Assembly (NCBI RefSeq): GCF_900112765.1
Contig: NZ_FOMZ01000004.1
Location: 235,446-299,445 of the forward strand
Reading direction: 5' to 3'
Source of the DNA: Actinopolyspora alba
GTDB taxonomy: Bacteria; Actinomycetota; Actinomycetes; Mycobacteriales; Pseudonocardiaceae
DNA length: 64,000 nt
Shown: positions 44,832 through 55,522 of the stretch, one piece after another
How positions within the stretch are numbered: position 1 is the stretch's first letter
Layout of the letters: each line of letters starts with the position of its first letter
Position numbers and translations under genes: made by a program
Notes under the pieces: generated by a model
What the model was told of the DNA's origin: nothing
Database searches by the model: none
Seen by the model: the letters and a program-made list of their open reading frames with translations, nothing else

Positions 44832-46150
44832 GGTCTGCTGTCCAGCGCGCATTCGGTGATTCGCCGTTCGTGAGCGGCGAGCCAGGTTCGGACCTCCTGC
44901 TTCGAGGCAGTGCCGAAAGCCGGAATGTCGGAGATCCTAGGGCGCAAGCCGCTGGTCTGTTCGGCACGGCCCGCCAGCCAGTAGGACAGCTCAGTGGCGA
45001 TGTCCGCCGGGTGTCGGGATTCGAGCACGGTACGAGCCATGTCGGGTTGGGCACGCTCGGGGAACCGAACCGCGCAGGCGGGGGAACCGGCCAGCCCGTA
45101 AGCGATCTGCCGTTGCAGGCTCCTCTTAGAGCCGGCCATATCAGTGCGGACTCTGATTCCGACACCCACGATGCCATCGGGTCTCGAGTCAGCCCGGGAT
45201 CCGCCCAGCAGCGCACTGTCCCAGACTTGTTCACCGTGCGTGGGCACGTTGCCGTAGGCCTGATATACCGGTTCAGCGGCAGCGATCAATTCGTCGAGCT
45301 CCGGCTGGTGGGCCTGATGTACGCAGTAGCGGACCCCCGCCTCGGTCCGGCAGGTTCGTGGTGGTTCGGAAGCCGCTTCGGCGAGTCGGGGATCAGTGCC
45401 GAGCGGCGCCAGCAACATCGCGAGCACCAGCACGATCAGTCCCCCCGTGCTCCAGGACGGGATCTTCCATCGGCGTGAGCGTGCCAGTGCGCGGGAGGCC
45501 ATGAGGCTTGTTGCGGTCGTGACCAGCAACAGGAACGCCAGGCGGTAGCCGACAACGGACAGATTGGCGGTCTGTCCCACCCCCGCGCCGTCGTACGTGA
45601 CCGGGACGATCGCGCGGAAATTACCCGAGCTGGCCATGTTGAGCTGGATCGCCAGAAAACCGAGCACCAATATCAACGGGCTGACCCACGCTGTGGTCGC
45701 CAGCACACCGGCGAAGTACCCGACCGCGGTGGCGGTGAACACGCTCAACAGGCCGGTGAGTACTGGGAGCGGGCCAGGACCTCCCGCATGAGCTGTCAGA
45801 GTCGTCAGCACCACCAGCGGGACCATGCCCAATACGTAGCTGCCGGTGAAAACACCACCGAGCAAACCGAGCTGGCGGATCGCGATCGGTGCGCCGCTGC
45901 GGAGCGAGCTGGCCAGATTGGTGATCCGGTCCGGACCGGTCAGACGTCCCGCGGCGTAGGCCGCGGCAGCGGCGCTGAGCGGTACCGCGAAGATCAACGG
46001 TTCGGAGACGAATTGCTGCGAGGTGCGCGCCCACACCTGGTAAGGCCAGGAAAACATCTCCAATGTTTGTGAGAACACCGCCAGGGTGATCGATATCGCC
46101 GGCAGCAGTAGCGGCAGCGAACCCAGTGGCCAGCGGGAGGGGCGGATCAT
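44828..46150 (-). CDS. ABC-2-type permease with extracytoplasmic C-terminal domain
   Basis: A 440-residue protein. The N-terminal 250 residues contain about six membrane helices in an ABC-2-like layout (LPLLLPAISITLAVF; PLSAAAAAYAAGRL; LGMVPLVVLTTLTAHAG; and others). After the last helix (GGLIVLVLAMLLAPLG) the remaining 170 residues are soluble and probably outside the membrane, with Cys pairs (CRTEAGVRYC; a CAV; a C near the end) and a Trp-rich stretch. The ATG overlaps the end of the ATPase gene by 4 nt. Substrate unknown. Confidence 0.72.
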   Translation of the reverse strand: MIRPSRWPLGSLPLLLPAISITLAVFSQTLEMFSWPYQVWARTSQQFVSEPLIFAVPLSAAAAAYAAGRLTGPDRITNLASSLRSGAPIAIRQLGLLGGVFTGSYVLGMVPLVVLTTLTAHAGGPGPLPVLTGLLSVFTATAVGYFAGVLATTAWVSPLILVLGFLAIQLNMASSGNFRAIVPVTYDGAGVGQTANLSVVGYRLAFLLLVTTATSLMASRALARSRRWKIPSWSTGGLIVLVLAMLLAPLGTDPRLAEAASEPPRTCRTEAGVRYCVHQAHQPELDELIAAAEPVYQAYGNVPTHGEQVWDSALLGGSRADSRPDGIVGVGIRVRTDMAGSKRSLQRQIAYGLAGSPACAVRFPERAQPDMARTVLESRHPADIATELSYWLAGRAEQTSGLRPRISDIPAFGTASKQEVRTWLAAHERRITECALDSRP

Positions 46151-46914
46151 TCGGACACCCCCAGGCTGTTCACCAGCGCGTCATAGGCACGTTCGAACGG
46201 GGAACCCAATGCCGATGAGGTCGACTCCGGGGCGTTGGCTTCCAGGAGTCCGTGGAACTCCTCGTTACCGCCCGCGAAAGCGAGGCGTCCCGCGGCGAGA
46301 ACGGCGACGGTCCCGCACAGTTGCGCGATGTCCTCGAGCAGATGGCTGGACAGCAGGACGGTTCGTTGCTCGCCGAGTTCGCCGAGCAGCTCCCGCAGCC
46401 GTAGTCGCTGTCCCGGATCCAGGCCCACTGTGGGTTCGTCCAGCACGAGGACAGATGGATCGTGCACCAAAGCGGCCGCGAGACCGAGACGTTGCCGTTG
46501 GCCGCCGGAGAGCTTTCGTACCCGTAGGTGTGCGTATTCGGACAGCGATACCGATTCCAGAGCGCGTTCCGCGGCGGGTAGACATTCCGCGTCGGGCAGA
46601 CCGTTGATCCATCCCGCGTAGGCGACCGTGTCACGGGTCCGCATCTCGGAGGCGAGCGAGAACCGCTGTGGGACGTAACCGAGCAGTTTTCGCGCTGCCG
46701 TGCGGCCCTGCGAGGTGCCCAAGTCGTTCCCGCTCAGCAGTATTCGTCCTTCGGAAGGAAGGGAAACGGTGGTGAGCAGCGAGAGCAAAGTCGTCTTACC
46801 GGCGCCGTTCGGCCCCAGTAAGCCGTTGACTCCCTTCCCGAAGGTCCACGAGACGTCGTGCAACGCGGTGTGCCGTCCGTACCGGAAAGTCACCCGGTCC
46901 AGCTCCACGTCCAA
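46147..46914 (-). CDS. ABC transporter ATPase
   Basis: A 255-residue ABC ATPase of the exporter (DrrA/CcmA-like) type. Walker A GPNGAGKTT, Q-loop YVPQRFSL, signature LSGGQRQRLGLA, Walker B VLVLDEPTVGLD and switch His (SSHLLEDIAQL) are all present. First gene of a three-gene operon with overlapping stops and starts. The whole operon lies between two direct copies of the DUF1059 gene end, and by eye its third codon positions are slightly less GC-biased than its neighbours, which suggests acquisition. Confidence 0.9.
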   Translation of the reverse strand: MDVELDRVTFRYGRHTALHDVSWTFGKGVNGLLGPNGAGKTTLLSLLTTVSLPSEGRILLSGNDLGTSQGRTAARKLLGYVPQRFSLASEMRTRDTVAYAGWINGLPDAECLPAAERALESVSLSEYAHLRVRKLSGGQRQRLGLAAALVHDPSVLVLDEPTVGLDPGQRLRLRELLGELGEQRTVLLSSHLLEDIAQLCGTVAVLAAGRLAFAGGNEEFHGLLEANAPESTSSALGSPFERAYDALVNSLGVSE

Positions 46915-46958
46915 GCGGTACAGCCCCTTTGAATCTGTTGATCACCCCGGCGGTCCGA

Positions 46959-47042
46959 GTGTGTCACGAGGACAGCGAGAACCGCCGCGAGATGATTCGT
47001 GGTTCGCTCAAGGACGAACGGAGCTCCACCGCTACCGACTGA
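46959..47042 (+). pseudogene. 3' remnant of a DUF1059 gene
   Basis: 28 codons in frame: VCHEDSENRREMIRGSLKDE and then RSSTATD-stop. They match the last codons of the intact gene at 43803 (5 base changes in the final 78). The first two thirds of the gene are absent. It has no start signal and is probably not translated. Confidence 0.88.
46965..47042 (+). repeat. 78-bp direct repeat, right copy
   Basis: Right-hand copy of the repeat at 43929-44006. It marks the far boundary of the inserted ABC transporter segment. Confidence 0.9.
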
Positions 47043-47050
47043 TGTTCGAA

Positions 47051-47092
47051 GCGGTGCCTCGTACATTTCGCGAGAAATGTACGAGGCACCGC
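47051..47092 (-). terminator. Long perfect hairpin with GCGA loop
   Basis: 19-bp perfect stem GCGGTGCCTCGTACATTTC / GAAATGTACGAGGCACCGC around GCGA (47070-47073). It sits 39 nt past the end of the flavin oxidoreductase gene and shares the ATTTC-GCGA-GAAAT centre with the composite elements, while the outer stem is unrelated. Confidence 0.8.
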
Positions 47093-47130
47093 TCCGGCAT
47101 CGTGCCGGTGTCCGGCCGGTGGGGTGGCGG

Positions 47131-48192
47131 TCAGCGCGCCGCCCGCTCGTACTGCTTCGGCCAGGGCGAGTCGGCCCGCAGCCGGTCGGCCGCGTGCAGC
47201 GGCCAGTGCGGGTTGCGCAGCAGTTCGCGCGCGAGCAGCACCGCGTCGGCCGAGCCCGAGGCCACGATCTCCTCGGCCTGCTCCGGGGAAGTGATCATCC
47301 CCACGGCCCCGGTGGATACCTTCCCCTCCTGGCGGATCCGGCGCGCGTAGGGCACCTGGAAACCGGGCCCGACCGGGATGGAAACCCCGGGTTCGATTCC
47401 GCCCGAGGACGCGTCGATCAGGTCCACGCCGCGCTCGGCCAGCAGCTCGGCCAGCCGCACCGAGTCGTCGCCGGTCCAACCGCCCTCGACCCAGTCGGTG
47501 GCCGAGAGCCGGGCGAACAGCGGTTTGCCCGCGGGCCACACCGCGCGTACCGCCTCGGCGATCTCCAGCGCCAGCCGTGTCCTGCCCTCGAAGTCGCCGC
47601 CGTACTCGTCGGCGCGGTCGTTGGCCAGCGGGGAGCAGAACTGGTGCACCAGGTAGCCGTGCGCGAAGTGCAGCTCGATCACGTCGAAGCCCGCCTCGTC
47701 GGCCCGCCGGGCCGCGGCGGCGAAGTCGGCGGGCAGCGCCGCGACCTCCTCGGTGCGCAGCGCGCGCGGCGCGGCCAGCTCACCGAACGCCCGGTCGGTG
47801 GAACTCACCGTCGGCCATCCGCCCGCCGCTTCGGGCACGGCGTCGTCGCCGTTCCAGGGAGCGTTCGCCGAGGCCTTGCGACCGGCGTGGGCCAGTTGCA
47901 CGCCCGGCGTGGCGCCCTGCGCACGCAGGAAGTCGGTGATCCTGCGCCACGCGGCGACCTGTTCGTCGTTGTACAGGCCGGTGTCGGCGGGGCTGATCCT
48001 GCCTTCCGGGACCACGGCGGTCGCCTCGCTCAACACCAGCCCGGCCCCTCCGGTGGCGAACTGCCCCAGATGAACCAGGTGCCAGTCGTTCGGGACACCT
48101 TCGGTGGCCGAGTACTGACACATGGGGGCGACCCAGGCGCGGTTCCTGATTTCGATGTCGCGGAACTTGATCGGTTCGAACAGCATGCTCAC
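47131..48192 (-). CDS. Old yellow enzyme family NADH:flavin oxidoreductase (YqjM type)
   Basis: A 353-residue FMN-dependent ene-reductase. The thermophilic-like YqjM subclass is indicated by the redox Cys in VAPMCQYSA. QLAHAGRKAS binds the flavin and the active-site pair lies in ELHFAHGYLVHQF (His-x4-His). SVRLAELLAERGVDLIDASSGG and the late GMITSPEQAEEIV segment belong to the barrel. GTG 48192 and ATG 48186 are both possible; no strong SD. It probably reduces activated C=C bonds, with an unknown natural substrate. Confidence 0.92.
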   Translation of the reverse strand: MSMLFEPIKFRDIEIRNRAWVAPMCQYSATEGVPNDWHLVHLGQFATGGAGLVLSEATAVVPEGRISPADTGLYNDEQVAAWRRITDFLRAQGATPGVQLAHAGRKASANAPWNGDDAVPEAAGGWPTVSSTDRAFGELAAPRALRTEEVAALPADFAAAARRADEAGFDVIELHFAHGYLVHQFCSPLANDRADEYGGDFEGRTRLALEIAEAVRAVWPAGKPLFARLSATDWVEGGWTGDDSVRLAELLAERGVDLIDASSGGIEPGVSIPVGPGFQVPYARRIRQEGKVSTGAVGMITSPEQAEEIVASGSADAVLLARELLRNPHWPLHAADRLRADSPWPKQYERAAR

Positions 48193-48289
48193 GACTGTTG
48201 GGACAGCACGACGGAACGGAGTATTCCGCTACGTCGCCCGTGTCGTCCTCGTCACTCCGGAACCGCGCCGGGCTCAGGCCGTTCCGGGC

Positions 48290-49216
48290 TCACGGCATCG
48301 AGCTCGCCACACGTCCGAACGCCTCGGTGAGCAGGTCCCAGAAAGCACGCTGGTCGAGCGCGGTGGCCACCAGCGCGTTGTGGTCGGCTTCCGGGGCGAA
48401 GTCGGTGACCGTCATCCCCGAGGTGAACCGACCGGAGGTCTCCACATCCACCCGGGCGCGCACCGTGGTGAACAGTTCCGGCGCGATCACGTGCGCCACC
48501 GCGCACGCGTCGTGGATGGCGGGCCCCTCGTCCCGGTACTGCCGATTGCTGCCGTAGAAGTCCAGGCAGGGGGAGAGCAGTTCCTCCTGCAACTTCCCCA
48601 GCCCGACGAAGCGTTGCCTGACCTCGGCGGTCGCCCTCGCCTGGTGCGTCAGGTCGAGCCCGAACATCACCGGCTCCCACGGCGCGTCGAAGACCACGCC
48701 GGCCGCCTCCGGGTCGGCCCCGATGTTGAACTCGGCCGCCGGGGTGAGGTTGCCACGCGTGTAGGAACCACCCATGACGACGAACTCGCGCACCCACTCG
48801 GCCAGCCTGGGTTCCTTGCGCAGCGCCAGTGCGACGTTGGTCAGCGGCCCCACGGCCACCAGGCTGATCTCGCCGGGGGACGCCGCGACCGTGTCGATGA
48901 TGAAGTCCACCGCGTGCCGCGTATCAGGCTCGGACTTCGCCGTGGGCAGCACCACGTCGCCCAGGCCGGTGGCACCGTGCACGGTGGAGGCCGTGTCCGG
49001 CGCGCGCAGCAGCGGTCGGTCGGCACCGCGAGCCACCGGCACGTCCATGCCGTAGAACTCGGTCAGGCTCAGCGCGTTCGGCGTGGTGTGCTCCAGCCCC
49101 ACGTTGCCCGCCACCGTGGTTATCCCCGCGACCTCCAGCCCGGGCGAACCGTGCGCCAGGGCTATCGCCAGCGCGTCGTCGATGCCGGGATCGCAGTCCA
49201 GCAGGACCCGTTTCAA
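48290..49216 (-). CDS. Inosine-uridine-preferring nucleoside hydrolase
   Basis: A 308-residue nucleoside N-ribohydrolase. The calcium-binding signature DCDPGIDDA starts at residue 8. Also seen are AVGPLTNVALAL, FVVMGGSY, AEFNIGADPEAA and the C-terminal DACAVAHVIAPELF with its Asp ligand. It splits ribonucleosides to base and ribose in salvage. The TTG start at 49216 has AAGGG 8 nt upstream. It follows the Fic-like gene by 43 nt on the same strand and may be cotranscribed. Confidence 0.92.
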   Translation of the reverse strand: MKRVLLDCDPGIDDALAIALAHGSPGLEVAGITTVAGNVGLEHTTPNALSLTEFYGMDVPVARGADRPLLRAPDTASTVHGATGLGDVVLPTAKSEPDTRHAVDFIIDTVAASPGEISLVAVGPLTNVALALRKEPRLAEWVREFVVMGGSYTRGNLTPAAEFNIGADPEAAGVVFDAPWEPVMFGLDLTHQARATAEVRQRFVGLGKLQEELLSPCLDFYGSNRQYRDEGPAIHDACAVAHVIAPELFTTVRARVDVETSGRFTSGMTVTDFAPEADHNALVATALDQRAFWDLLTEAFGRVASSMP

Positions 49217-49259
49217 CCTCTCAACCCTTCGTCTCCTGGTACGACTTCGCCACCCCGGA

Positions 49260-50018
49260 TCACCCGACGGAGTCGGCGATCGACTTCGCCTCCTTGGAAC
49301 CGGTCTCCAACGAGCGGCAGCAGTACACGATCCAGGCGGTCACGCCATCGCTCTCACCCGAGGCGAACCCCGCCGCGGCCGAAGCATACTCCTGCTGCCT
49401 GCGAAAATGGGCCACTTCCGGGACGACGAGTCCCTTGGGGTCCAGGCCGCTGCCGATCACGGTCAGGCGCGCCGCCGCTCGCGCGATCACCCCGTCGACC
49501 TCACCGAAGGGGGCCAGCGCCAGCAGTTCCCCGTGCACCACGGCGGCCTGCACCGGACCGGGCACGGTGCCCTGCGCCTGCCCGCCGAGCTCGGTGATCA
49601 TCCTGGCCAGCAGGTCCAGCCGTGTCGAGACCTCCGGGTCGGCGCGCGGACGCCCGAGGCGTTCCTGCTCGTCCACCCCCACGAGATCGGCCGCGGCCAG
49701 CACGTGCAGCCGGGCCAGGGCCTGCAGCGGTGCGCGTTGCCAGGTCGGCAACAGCGGCCCCAGGGCTTCCGCCACCCGCAGTGAGCCCGCCAGCAGCGGA
49801 TCGGTGACCTCGCCGCCCTCGGGGATCTCGGTGGCTCCACCGGCCACCGCCGCGGAGGCACGCGCCGCACGCACCGAAGCCTCCGCCGCCGTGGTCGCCC
49901 AACCCCTGCGGTTCGTCGGGTGTTCGTGGACCTCGTCGATCGCGGCCCTCGCCGCGTCGACGGCCTCCGACACACCAGGGAGCCCCACCAGCGGACGTAG
50001 CGATTCCTGCGCGTTCAC
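49260..50018 (-). CDS. Fic-fold protein with degenerate active site
   Basis: A 252-residue, Ala-rich helical protein. Near residues 168-179 the sequence APFGEVDGVIAR lines up with the Fic motif HPFx(D/E)GNGRxxR: Pro, Phe, the acidic residue, the second Gly and the last Arg are kept, but the catalytic His is Ala, Asn is Asp and the first Arg is Val. The following ARLTVIGSGLDPKGLVVPE fits the next Fic helices. The N-terminal (S/T)xxxE inhibitory helix is also changed (RASAAVAGG). AMP transfer therefore looks unlikely. Homologues are often labelled simply oxidoreductase, which the sequence does not support. Upstream of the nucleoside hydrolase gene. Confidence 0.65.
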   Translation of the reverse strand: MNAQESLRPLVGLPGVSEAVDAARAAIDEVHEHPTNRRGWATTAAEASVRAARASAAVAGGATEIPEGGEVTDPLLAGSLRVAEALGPLLPTWQRAPLQALARLHVLAAADLVGVDEQERLGRPRADPEVSTRLDLLARMITELGGQAQGTVPGPVQAAVVHGELLALAPFGEVDGVIARAAARLTVIGSGLDPKGLVVPEVAHFRRQQEYASAAAGFASGESDGVTAWIVYCCRSLETGSKEAKSIADSVG

Positions 50019-50148
50019 GGGTCCAGACGCTACCCGTCCGTTCGGACGACGCCGTACCCCTCCGTGCCGCTGCTCACCAGCGGCCTTCGATAAGAGGAAC
50101 TCGTCCCGGCACGAGTCCCCGGCAGACGGGCCCGTGCACTGTCGCGCG

Positions 50149-50712
50149 CTATGAGCCCACCAGTTCGAGCAGCTTCGACACCGTGTTCCAGTTCCGGGTG
50201 GTCGCGACGGTGTTCCCCAACACGGCCGGCCGGGTCAGGGCGTCGGCGAGCCCGGATCTGCCGATGCCGTCCGGAAGGTACATGTAGATCACCCGGTCGC
50301 CGAGCCGGAACCGCTCGGGGTGGAAGCCCGCCGGGTCGATCGTGGTTGTCCGTTCCTCCGGAAGCCGATGGGACAGGAAGCTCGCGTGCAGGAGTTTTCC
50401 GTGTCCCGCGGCCTCCGGGAAGGGATTGCCCGCCACGACCTCCCGCAGATAGCCGGCTTCGCGGACCAGGCACGACACGTGCGCCCCGAACCGTCGTTCG
50501 ATCCCGCGTTCCAGCAGTTCGCCCAGGGCCGATTCGTCGCCCGAGTCGTGGCTGAACACGAGGTTGCCGCTGTTGAGGTGGCTGCGCACTTCCTCGAGGC
50601 CCAGCTCCAGGGCGAGTTCCCGCAGTCCCGCCATGTCGACCCTGGTTCGCCCGCCGACGTTCACACCGCGCAACAGCGCGACGTAGCGGGTGTTCGTTCC
50701 GGTGGTGCTCAC
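50149..50712 (-). CDS. DUF1697 family protein
   Basis: A 187-residue DUF1697 protein. The family start is YVALLRGVNVGGRTRVDMAG, followed by LELGLEEVRSHLNSGNLVF and the C-terminal TTRNWNTVSKLLEL. Function unknown for the family; the fold is a small alpha/beta domain. GTG 50712 is used. It is divergent from acs across a long spacer. Confidence 0.88.
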   Translation of the reverse strand: MSTTGTNTRYVALLRGVNVGGRTRVDMAGLRELALELGLEEVRSHLNSGNLVFSHDSGDESALGELLERGIERRFGAHVSCLVREAGYLREVVAGNPFPEAAGHGKLLHASFLSHRLPEERTTTIDPAGFHPERFRLGDRVIYMYLPDGIGRSGLADALTRPAVLGNTVATTRNWNTVSKLLELVGS

Positions 50713-51326
50713 GCTCGCACCGTATCCCGAGGGGCCGACTTCGCCGGGGCTTCGAGGTCCGTGTGCCTACGGGGAGTTCCGCGATTTCACGGTGAGTTAC
50801 GTGGCTCCACCGGGATCCGGGCTCCACCGGGATCCGACGAGTGTCGTGGAAGTTCGGACGGGGCGCGACAGCGGTGCACGAGCAGTGTTCTCGTCTTGCT
50901 CTTCTCCGGGCATACTCACCTGAACGTGGGTAATTGTTCCGAGTGAGCATGTATCACTCGGTGACGTCCGTTTCAGGGGGTTCCGGTTCGCCGTGCGTGG
51001 CTAGGCCGAAGGGGATCACGCGCTCGTGCGCTACTCGTGCGGGGTATTCACAGTTGCCGTCACAGCGGCCAGAATCGTGGCGACAGCGGATGATCGGTGC
51101 CGTTCACGTGCGACTGATGTAGTGCGTTTCGCATTCGTGCGGCTTAGGATCGACACGCGGAGGCGATGCCGCCCCGGTCTTTCGAGGAACGTCTCCGGGG
51201 AGACTGGATCCCCCCGGAAAAATTGGTCTCAACCTTTGCTCGATTCCCTCTATCGAATTAAGCCGAATCCCACTACGGTTCGGCTACAGACAGAGCTGTA
51301 GCAGCAGCGACGGAGGTTCGACACCG
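50713..51326. other. Long intergenic region upstream of acs
   Basis: 614 bp without a convincing gene. It contains an 8-bp palindrome CCGAGTGA / TCACTCGG (50939-50946 and 50954-50961, 7-nt gap) and a small hairpin GCCGAA / TTCGGC (51262-51267 and 51279-51284) just before the acs SD. The palindrome is CRP-like in half-site (GTGA..TCAC) but has 7 rather than 6 central bases. The distance suggests regulated expression of acs. Confidence 0.5.
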
Positions 51327-53306
<1,980 letters not shown>

Positions 53307-53355
53307 GAGCGGGACCGCGTCGGCTCGGTCGGAGTAGCGGCGCGGCCTCGCGATG

Positions 53356-53373
53356 CATCCGACTCACGCACCG
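53356..53373 (-). repeat. Half copy of palindromic module T
   Basis: ATCCGACTCACGCACCGG matches one arm of the T module (19593-19608), with GCGATGC before it as in the T interior. The other arm and the interior are missing. Confidence 0.7.
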
Positions 53374-53384
53374 GGTTCCCCGGC

Positions 53385-53426
53385 GCAGTGGCGCGGCGAT
53401 TTCCCACGAAATCGCCGCGCCACTGC
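53385..53426 (+). terminator. Terminator after acs (19-bp perfect stem)
   Basis: GCAGTGGCGCGGCGATTTC pairs perfectly with GAAATCGCCGCGCCACTGC around the loop CCAC. The CGATTTC..GAAATCG centre is that of the repeat family, with a different loop and a stem extended on both sides. Confidence 0.85.
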
Positions 53427-53861
53427 CGTGCCGGCGGCTGAGCGGTAGGGCAGGTCCGATTCCGTCGGGGTCCGATAAGTGCCGTCGGGGCGGTTAGTCC
53501 CGATTCGGGCTCGCGTCGCCGAGCGGGGTGGAGCCCCCGGAGTGCCTTCCGCGACAGGCGATCCCGGATGCCGCTCGATTTTTCTCACATCCCGGATGTT
53601 CATCCGCCTACCCCCGAATGGTTGCTCCAGGGGACCGCATTGGAGCGATCCACCGAAATCCCAGTTCACAGCGGGTTCAGTTGTGGATTAACAACTTTTT
53701 CTTCGGTTGGCAACCCCCGGCCCCGTCGCCGGCCCGCCGGCGTCGCCATGCCGGTCTCGATGGGGCGGAACGGACCTTTTCCCGTGTTAAGCTCAGCCGC
53801 GGGGCGAGCCGGAAAACGGTCATTGTGGAGTACGTGACGTAACAATCTCAGGAGCACCTCC
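53427..53861. other. nhaA upstream region
   Basis: 435 bp without a gene. Near the nhaA start an inverted repeat TACGT-G-ACGTA (53831-53841) lies within ATTGT..ACAAT outer arms (53822-53826, 53842-53846), ending just before the SD (AGGAG, 53850-53854). It could be an operator or a 5' UTR hairpin. The stretch at 53680-53710 is AT-rich. Confidence 0.45.
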
Positions 53862-55085
53862 GTGGCGAAATCGCAGCGCAACCGATCACAACGGTCCGGC
53901 GCCCCGGAGGCTCGGGGGTTCGACTTCGGTTCGTACCTGCGAAACGAAACCGTCGGTGGCATGTTCATGCTCGCCGCCACGGTGATCGCGCTGGTGGCCG
54001 CCAACTCCCCGGCATCGCACCTTTACGCGGCGGTTCGTGACTTCACGATCGGTCCGCACTTCCTGCACCTTGACCTCACCGTGGGGGAGTGGGCCAAGGA
54101 CGGTCTGCTGGTCATCTTCTTCTTCGTGGCAGGACTGGAGCTCAAGCGCGAGCTGGTCCTGGGGGACCTGGCCGACCGCAAGAAGGCCACGCTTCCGGTG
54201 CTCGCCGCGCTCGGCGGCATGATCGTGCCCGCCGTGCTGGCTGTCGCCATCGGACACGGTGCGCCCGGCGCCGCCCAGGCGTGGGCGATCCCGGTGGCCA
54301 CCGACATCGCCTTCGCGCTCGGTGTGCTCTCCCTGACAGCCTCGGCCATGCCCACCACCGCCCGCGTCTTTCTGCTCAGCCTCGCCGTGGTGGACGACCT
54401 GGGGGCCATCATCGTCATCGCGGTGCTGTTCACCAGCGGGATGAATCTGATCGCGCTGCTGGTGGCGGTGCTGCTCTGCGTCGGTTACTGGTACGCCCAG
54501 CACCGCCGCATTCGGACCTCGTGGCTCTACGTGCCGCTGGCTGTGGCCACCTGGGTCGCGGTGCACAGCAGCGGAGTGCACGCCACGATCGCCGGTGTGG
54601 CGCTCGGCCTGCTCACCAGGGTTCGTCCCGATCCCTACGAACATGCCTCGCCCTCGATGCGGCTGGAACACCGGTTGCAGCCGTGGTCGGCCGCCCTGGT
54701 GGTGCCCGTGTTCGCGCTGTTCGCCGCCGGTGTTCCGGTCGGGCTGGACGCGCTCAGCAGCGTCTTCCAGGACCGGATCGCGATCGCGGTCATGGTCGGG
54801 CTGGTGGTCGGCAAGCTGATCGGGATCTTCGGTACCTCGTTCGTCGCCATCAAGCTCGGGTTCGGCAGTCCACCGCAGGGGGTAACCTGGAATGACCTGT
54901 TCGCGCTGGCGATGCTGGGTGGTGTCGGCTTCACCGTCAGTCTGCTGATCGCCGATCTCTCGCTGGCGGGAGCGGCGGCCGATCGGGCCAAGGCAGCCGT
55001 GCTGATCGCCTCCGCGTTCGCCTCGATCGTGGCCACGTTGATGCTGGTCTTCCGCAAGCAGCACAGCTCAACGCACACGACCTGA
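53862..55085 (+). CDS. nhaA: Na+/H+ antiporter NhaA
   Basis: A 407-residue antiporter with about 12 helices, exporting sodium in exchange for protons. The ion-binding Asp-Asp pair is in LAVVDDLGAIIV, and the assembly of discontinuous helices is seen around VATDIAFALGVLSL and LGGVGFTVSLLIADL. The N-terminal 25 residues are basic and cytoplasmic. GTG 53862 has AGGAG 7 nt upstream. Monocistronic; a composite palindromic element follows its stop. Confidence 0.95.
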   Translation: MAKSQRNRSQRSGAPEARGFDFGSYLRNETVGGMFMLAATVIALVAANSPASHLYAAVRDFTIGPHFLHLDLTVGEWAKDGLLVIFFFVAGLELKRELVLGDLADRKKATLPVLAALGGMIVPAVLAVAIGHGAPGAAQAWAIPVATDIAFALGVLSLTASAMPTTARVFLLSLAVVDDLGAIIVIAVLFTSGMNLIALLVAVLLCVGYWYAQHRRIRTSWLYVPLAVATWVAVHSSGVHATIAGVALGLLTRVRPDPYEHASPSMRLEHRLQPWSAALVVPVFALFAAGVPVGLDALSSVFQDRIAIAVMVGLVVGKLIGIFGTSFVAIKLGFGSPPQGVTWNDLFALAMLGGVGFTVSLLIADLSLAGAAADRAKAAVLIASAFASIVATLMLVFRKQHSSTHTT

Positions 55086-55129
55086 GCTTCTGGTTTTTCC
55101 CAGTCGTTTCGCGTGGCGATGCTGGTGGC

Positions 55130-55436
55130 GTCGATTTCTCGCGAAATCGCCGCGCCGGTGCGGCGATGCGCTCCTGCGGGCGTCGATTTCTCGCGAAATT
55201 GACACCCTCGAGCAGCGGGAGCGCTCCGGCTCCGTCGATTTCTCGCGAAATCGCCGCGCCGCTTCGACGCGGGCCGAGCTCCCGCCAACCCCGCAAGATG
55301 AACTCAGGCCACTTACGCAGTCGGTACCGCCGCGGGTTCTCCGGTGCGGCTCTCGCGAGGACGCCGGAGACGTTGTGTAGGTCGCTACCCGATGTCGCCG
55401 GACCCGCAGCGAGAGCCGTGCCAGAGGTTCCGCCAC
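55130..55436 (-). repeat. Composite palindromic element, copy 4 (inverted, three hairpin cores)
   Basis: Hairpin cores (as CGATTTCTCGCGAAATCG on the plus strand) at 55132-55149, 55184-55201 and 55236-55253, exactly 52 bp apart. The long-hairpin module follows in inverse orientation at about 55318-55435, with loop motif GTAGGTCGCTAC at 55377-55388. This copy follows nhaA but points toward it, unlike the other four, which are oriented away from their upstream gene. Confidence 0.87.
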
Positions 55437-55522
55437 CAGCACCGCCAGGCAAACCGAGCTAGCACAGTCCCGCAGGGCGCGTCACTGCGTGGGTGTTGGT
55501 CGCTCGTGGCACGATAACGAGC

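Noticed and set aside
50939-50961. Clear Crp binding site
   Set aside because: The half sites GTGA/TCAC are separated by 7 bp and not the canonical 6, so I list it only as an unassigned palindrome.
55132-55253. CRISPR-like spacing of 18-bp repeats (three repeats, 34-bp spacers)
   Set aside because: The spacers are similar between elements (shared GGCC/CCGC/CTGG patterns) instead of unique, the repeats are shorter than usual, arrays have only two or three units and no cas gene is present. It is a duplicated hairpin unit.
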